A stretch of 6,718 nt of DNA from an uncultured Olegusella sp. Its GTDB lineage: Bacteria > Actinomycetota > Coriobacteriia > Coriobacteriales > Atopobiaceae. Each line of letters begins with the position of its first letter. The first letter of the stretch is position 1. A program made the position numbers and the translations under genes. Below, piece by piece: positions 5,332-6,718 of the stretch. Location: assembly GCF_947253395.1 (NCBI RefSeq), contig NZ_CAMXYY010000081.1:1-6718 (forward strand), read 5' to 3'. The notes beneath the pieces were generated by a model. The model worked only from the letters and a program-made list of their open reading frames with translations. It made no database searches and was not told where the DNA came from.

Positions 5332-6718
5332 TGAAGAGTTTGTTTCATAGAATATATGCGGTGCTTCTTGTAACTTCGCTGATGGCGGTAGTTTTGGCTG
5401 CTACCGTAAGTGCCTTTGTGTTCTATGAGTCATTTATCAATGATGGTCATGCAGATCTTGAGCGTAGCTGTGGATTGGTAGTCTCTACCCTCGAAGAACA
5501 AGATGATTTGCTTAAAAAATTGCAGTCAGCTGAAAGCAAAACAGAACTTATTGATGAAGAAACCCGTCTGCTTTCAGGATTAGATTTGGGTGGCGCGCGC
5601 GTCACGCTCATTGCAGCTGATGGCACGGTGCTTTATGACAACAAATTTAATGCTGCAGATTTACCCAATCATGCTGATAGACCAGAAGTCGCTCAGGCTC
5701 TAAAGCAGGGCTTTGCGAGTTCTGAGCGAGCAAGTGACACCGCAGGTTATGTCAGTCTTTATCATGCCAAGCGCATGCGTGATGGGCGTGTTGTGCGCCT
5801 TGCCGAAGACGAAGCGAATGCCTCTCGATTTTTGACCCAAGATATTGTTCCTTTGGGGATAGTGTTTGCGGCACTTGCCGTTGCTTGCATTGTCGCCGCC
5901 CGCTTTTTTTCACGTTGGCTTATGAGGCCTGTCCTTGCTATGGATTTGGGAGATTTGAAAGCCAGATCACCCTATCGAGAGCTTGAGCCTTTGACTCAAA
6001 GGCTGAGCGAACAGCAAGATGAAATTCATCAGCAGCTCCAAGAGCTACGCGAAGCAGCAGAGATTCGGCAGCAGTACAGTTCAAATGTCACACATGAACT
6101 CAAGACACCTATCGCATCGATTTCTGGTGCAGCAGAGCTTGTTGAAAGTGGCTTGGTGCCTCCTGAGGATATCCCAGGTTTTGCTCATCGTATTCGTGGA
6201 GATGCAGATCGCTTGCTTGTGCTGGTAAACGATATTCTCACCCTGTCAAGACTTGATGAAAGCGAACGTTCGGGAGATTTGTCACTGCTGGGAACCGCTG
6301 AACCTTGCGATTTGTATTCCATTGCTGCTGATGTGTTGGTGCGTCTAGAAGCCTCTGCCGAGAGCAAGGGCGTGAGCCTTTCCCTCAAGGGTTCCAGCGT
6401 TATTATCCAAGGATATCCCCGCTTATTAGATGAGCTGATAAATAACCTTATAGCAAATGCGATTCGCTATAACCGCCCGGAAGGATCTGTATCAGTTTCT
6501 TGTGGTGTTGCACAGCCTGATGTAAGCGAAAATCAGAATAGCGACGCTCAGGCTGTCCCGTTTATCACGGTTGCAGATACGGGTATTGGCATTCCTGCTG
6601 AGGATACGCAAAAGATTTTTGCTCGATTCTATCGCGTAGATACGAGCCGTGCCCGTGAAACAGGCGGTACTGGTTTAGGTCTTGCGATTGTAAAGCATGC
6701 TTCTGCAGTCCATCACGG
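5331..6718 (+). CDS. Membrane sensor histidine kinase, PhoR-like, 3' end cut off by the window
   Basis: Sensor kinase partner of the preceding regulator; 462 residues are visible from GTG 5331. The GTG overlaps the regulator's TAG by 1 nt (TAGTG), with weak AAGAAAG at 5316-5322 and likely coupled translation. A first membrane helix (about 9-32) and a second (about 172-192) enclose an extracytoplasmic domain of about 140 residues. Its ARVTLIAADGTVLYD, NHADRPEV and GYVSLYHAKR segments look like the PAS/Cache-type sensor of Gram-positive PhoR/WalK kinases. There is no clear HAMP domain, only a short linker (RPVLAMDLGDL, YRELEPL) and a probable coiled coil (about 220-248). The H-box is NVTHELKTP with His255, the N-box ELINNLIANAIRYN (368-381), the G1 box VADTGIGIP (414-422) and the F/G2 region FARFYRVDTSRARETGGTGLGLAIVKH (430-456). 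Only the extreme C-terminus is missing. Signal specificity is inferred from the operon. Confidence 0.93.
   Translation, partial: MKSLFHRIYAVLLVTSLMAVVLAATVSAFVFYESFINDGHADLERSCGLVVSTLEEQDDLLKKLQSAESKTELIDEETRLLSGLDLGGARVTLIAADGTVLYDNKFNAADLPNHADRPEVAQALKQGFASSERASDTAGYVSLYHAKRMRDGRVVRLAEDEANASRFLTQDIVPLGIVFAALAVACIVAARFFSRWLMRPVLAMDLGDLKARSPYRELEPLTQRLSEQQDEIHQQLQELREAAEIRQQYSSNVTHELKTPIASISGAAELVESGLVPPEDIPGFAHRIRGDADRLLVLVNDILTLSRLDESERSGDLSLLGTAEPCDLYSIAADVLVRLEASAESKGVSLSLKGSSVIIQGYPRLLDELINNLIANAIRYNRPEGSVSVSCGVAQPDVSENQNSDAQAVPFITVADTGIGIPAEDTQKIFARFYRVDTSRARETGGTGLGLAIVKHASAVHH

Noticed and set aside
6019..6228. 69-codon plus-strand open frame
   Set aside because: It is out of frame inside the histidine kinase gene, across the H-box region, and the kinase frame is clearly the coding one.

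Overview
The window is a phosphate-uptake (pst) operon with its regulatory genes, all on the + strand. It reads pstS (3' end only) - pstC - pstA - pstB1 - pstB2 - phoU - an 87-nt gap - an OmpR/PhoB-type response regulator - a membrane histidine kinase cut off by the window end. It is tightly packed: there is no gene-free stretch over 300 bases, and I see no RNA genes, CRISPR arrays or natural mobile elements.

Organism: overlapping genes, two adjacent pstB paralogues, purine-rich ribosome binding sites and phoU followed by a two-component pair point to a Gram-positive bacterium. Base composition looks moderate (not counted). My best guess is an Atopobium/Lancefieldella-like member of the Coriobacteriia. 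This rests on general impression, and a Firmicute is not excluded.

Layout: bases 1-44 are not genomic. Bases 12-44 match the Illumina Nextera read-1 transposase adapter, ending in the 19-bp Tn5 mosaic end, so the real sequence starts at 45 and pstS is truncated by library construction. Bases 45-331 encode the last 94 residues of the phosphate-binding protein PstS. PstC (315-1313) and PstA (1306-2259) are the two permeases, and PstB1 (2256-3047) and PstB2 (3047-3829) are ATPases. PhoU (3829-4548) is the signalling adaptor. After the gap come the response regulator (4636-5331) and the kinase (5331 to the end, GTG start). Every junction from pstS to phoU overlaps by 1-17 nt, as does the regulator-kinase junction, which suggests translational coupling.

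How they work together: PstS captures phosphate outside the cell, PstC/PstA form the channel and PstB powers import. PhoU is known in this family to relay transporter status to a PhoR-type kinase, which controls a PhoB-type regulator. The sequence supports this architecture, but the regulator's targets and the phosphate specificity of the kinase are inferred from context.

This looks like a known type of system rather than a new one. Points worth a second look are the adapter remnant, a strong hairpin at the pstS/pstC junction, duplicated pstB-end/ribosome-site junctions, a divergent PstB1, a PhoU whose first metal-binding motif is degenerate, and an imperfect direct repeat before the regulator gene.
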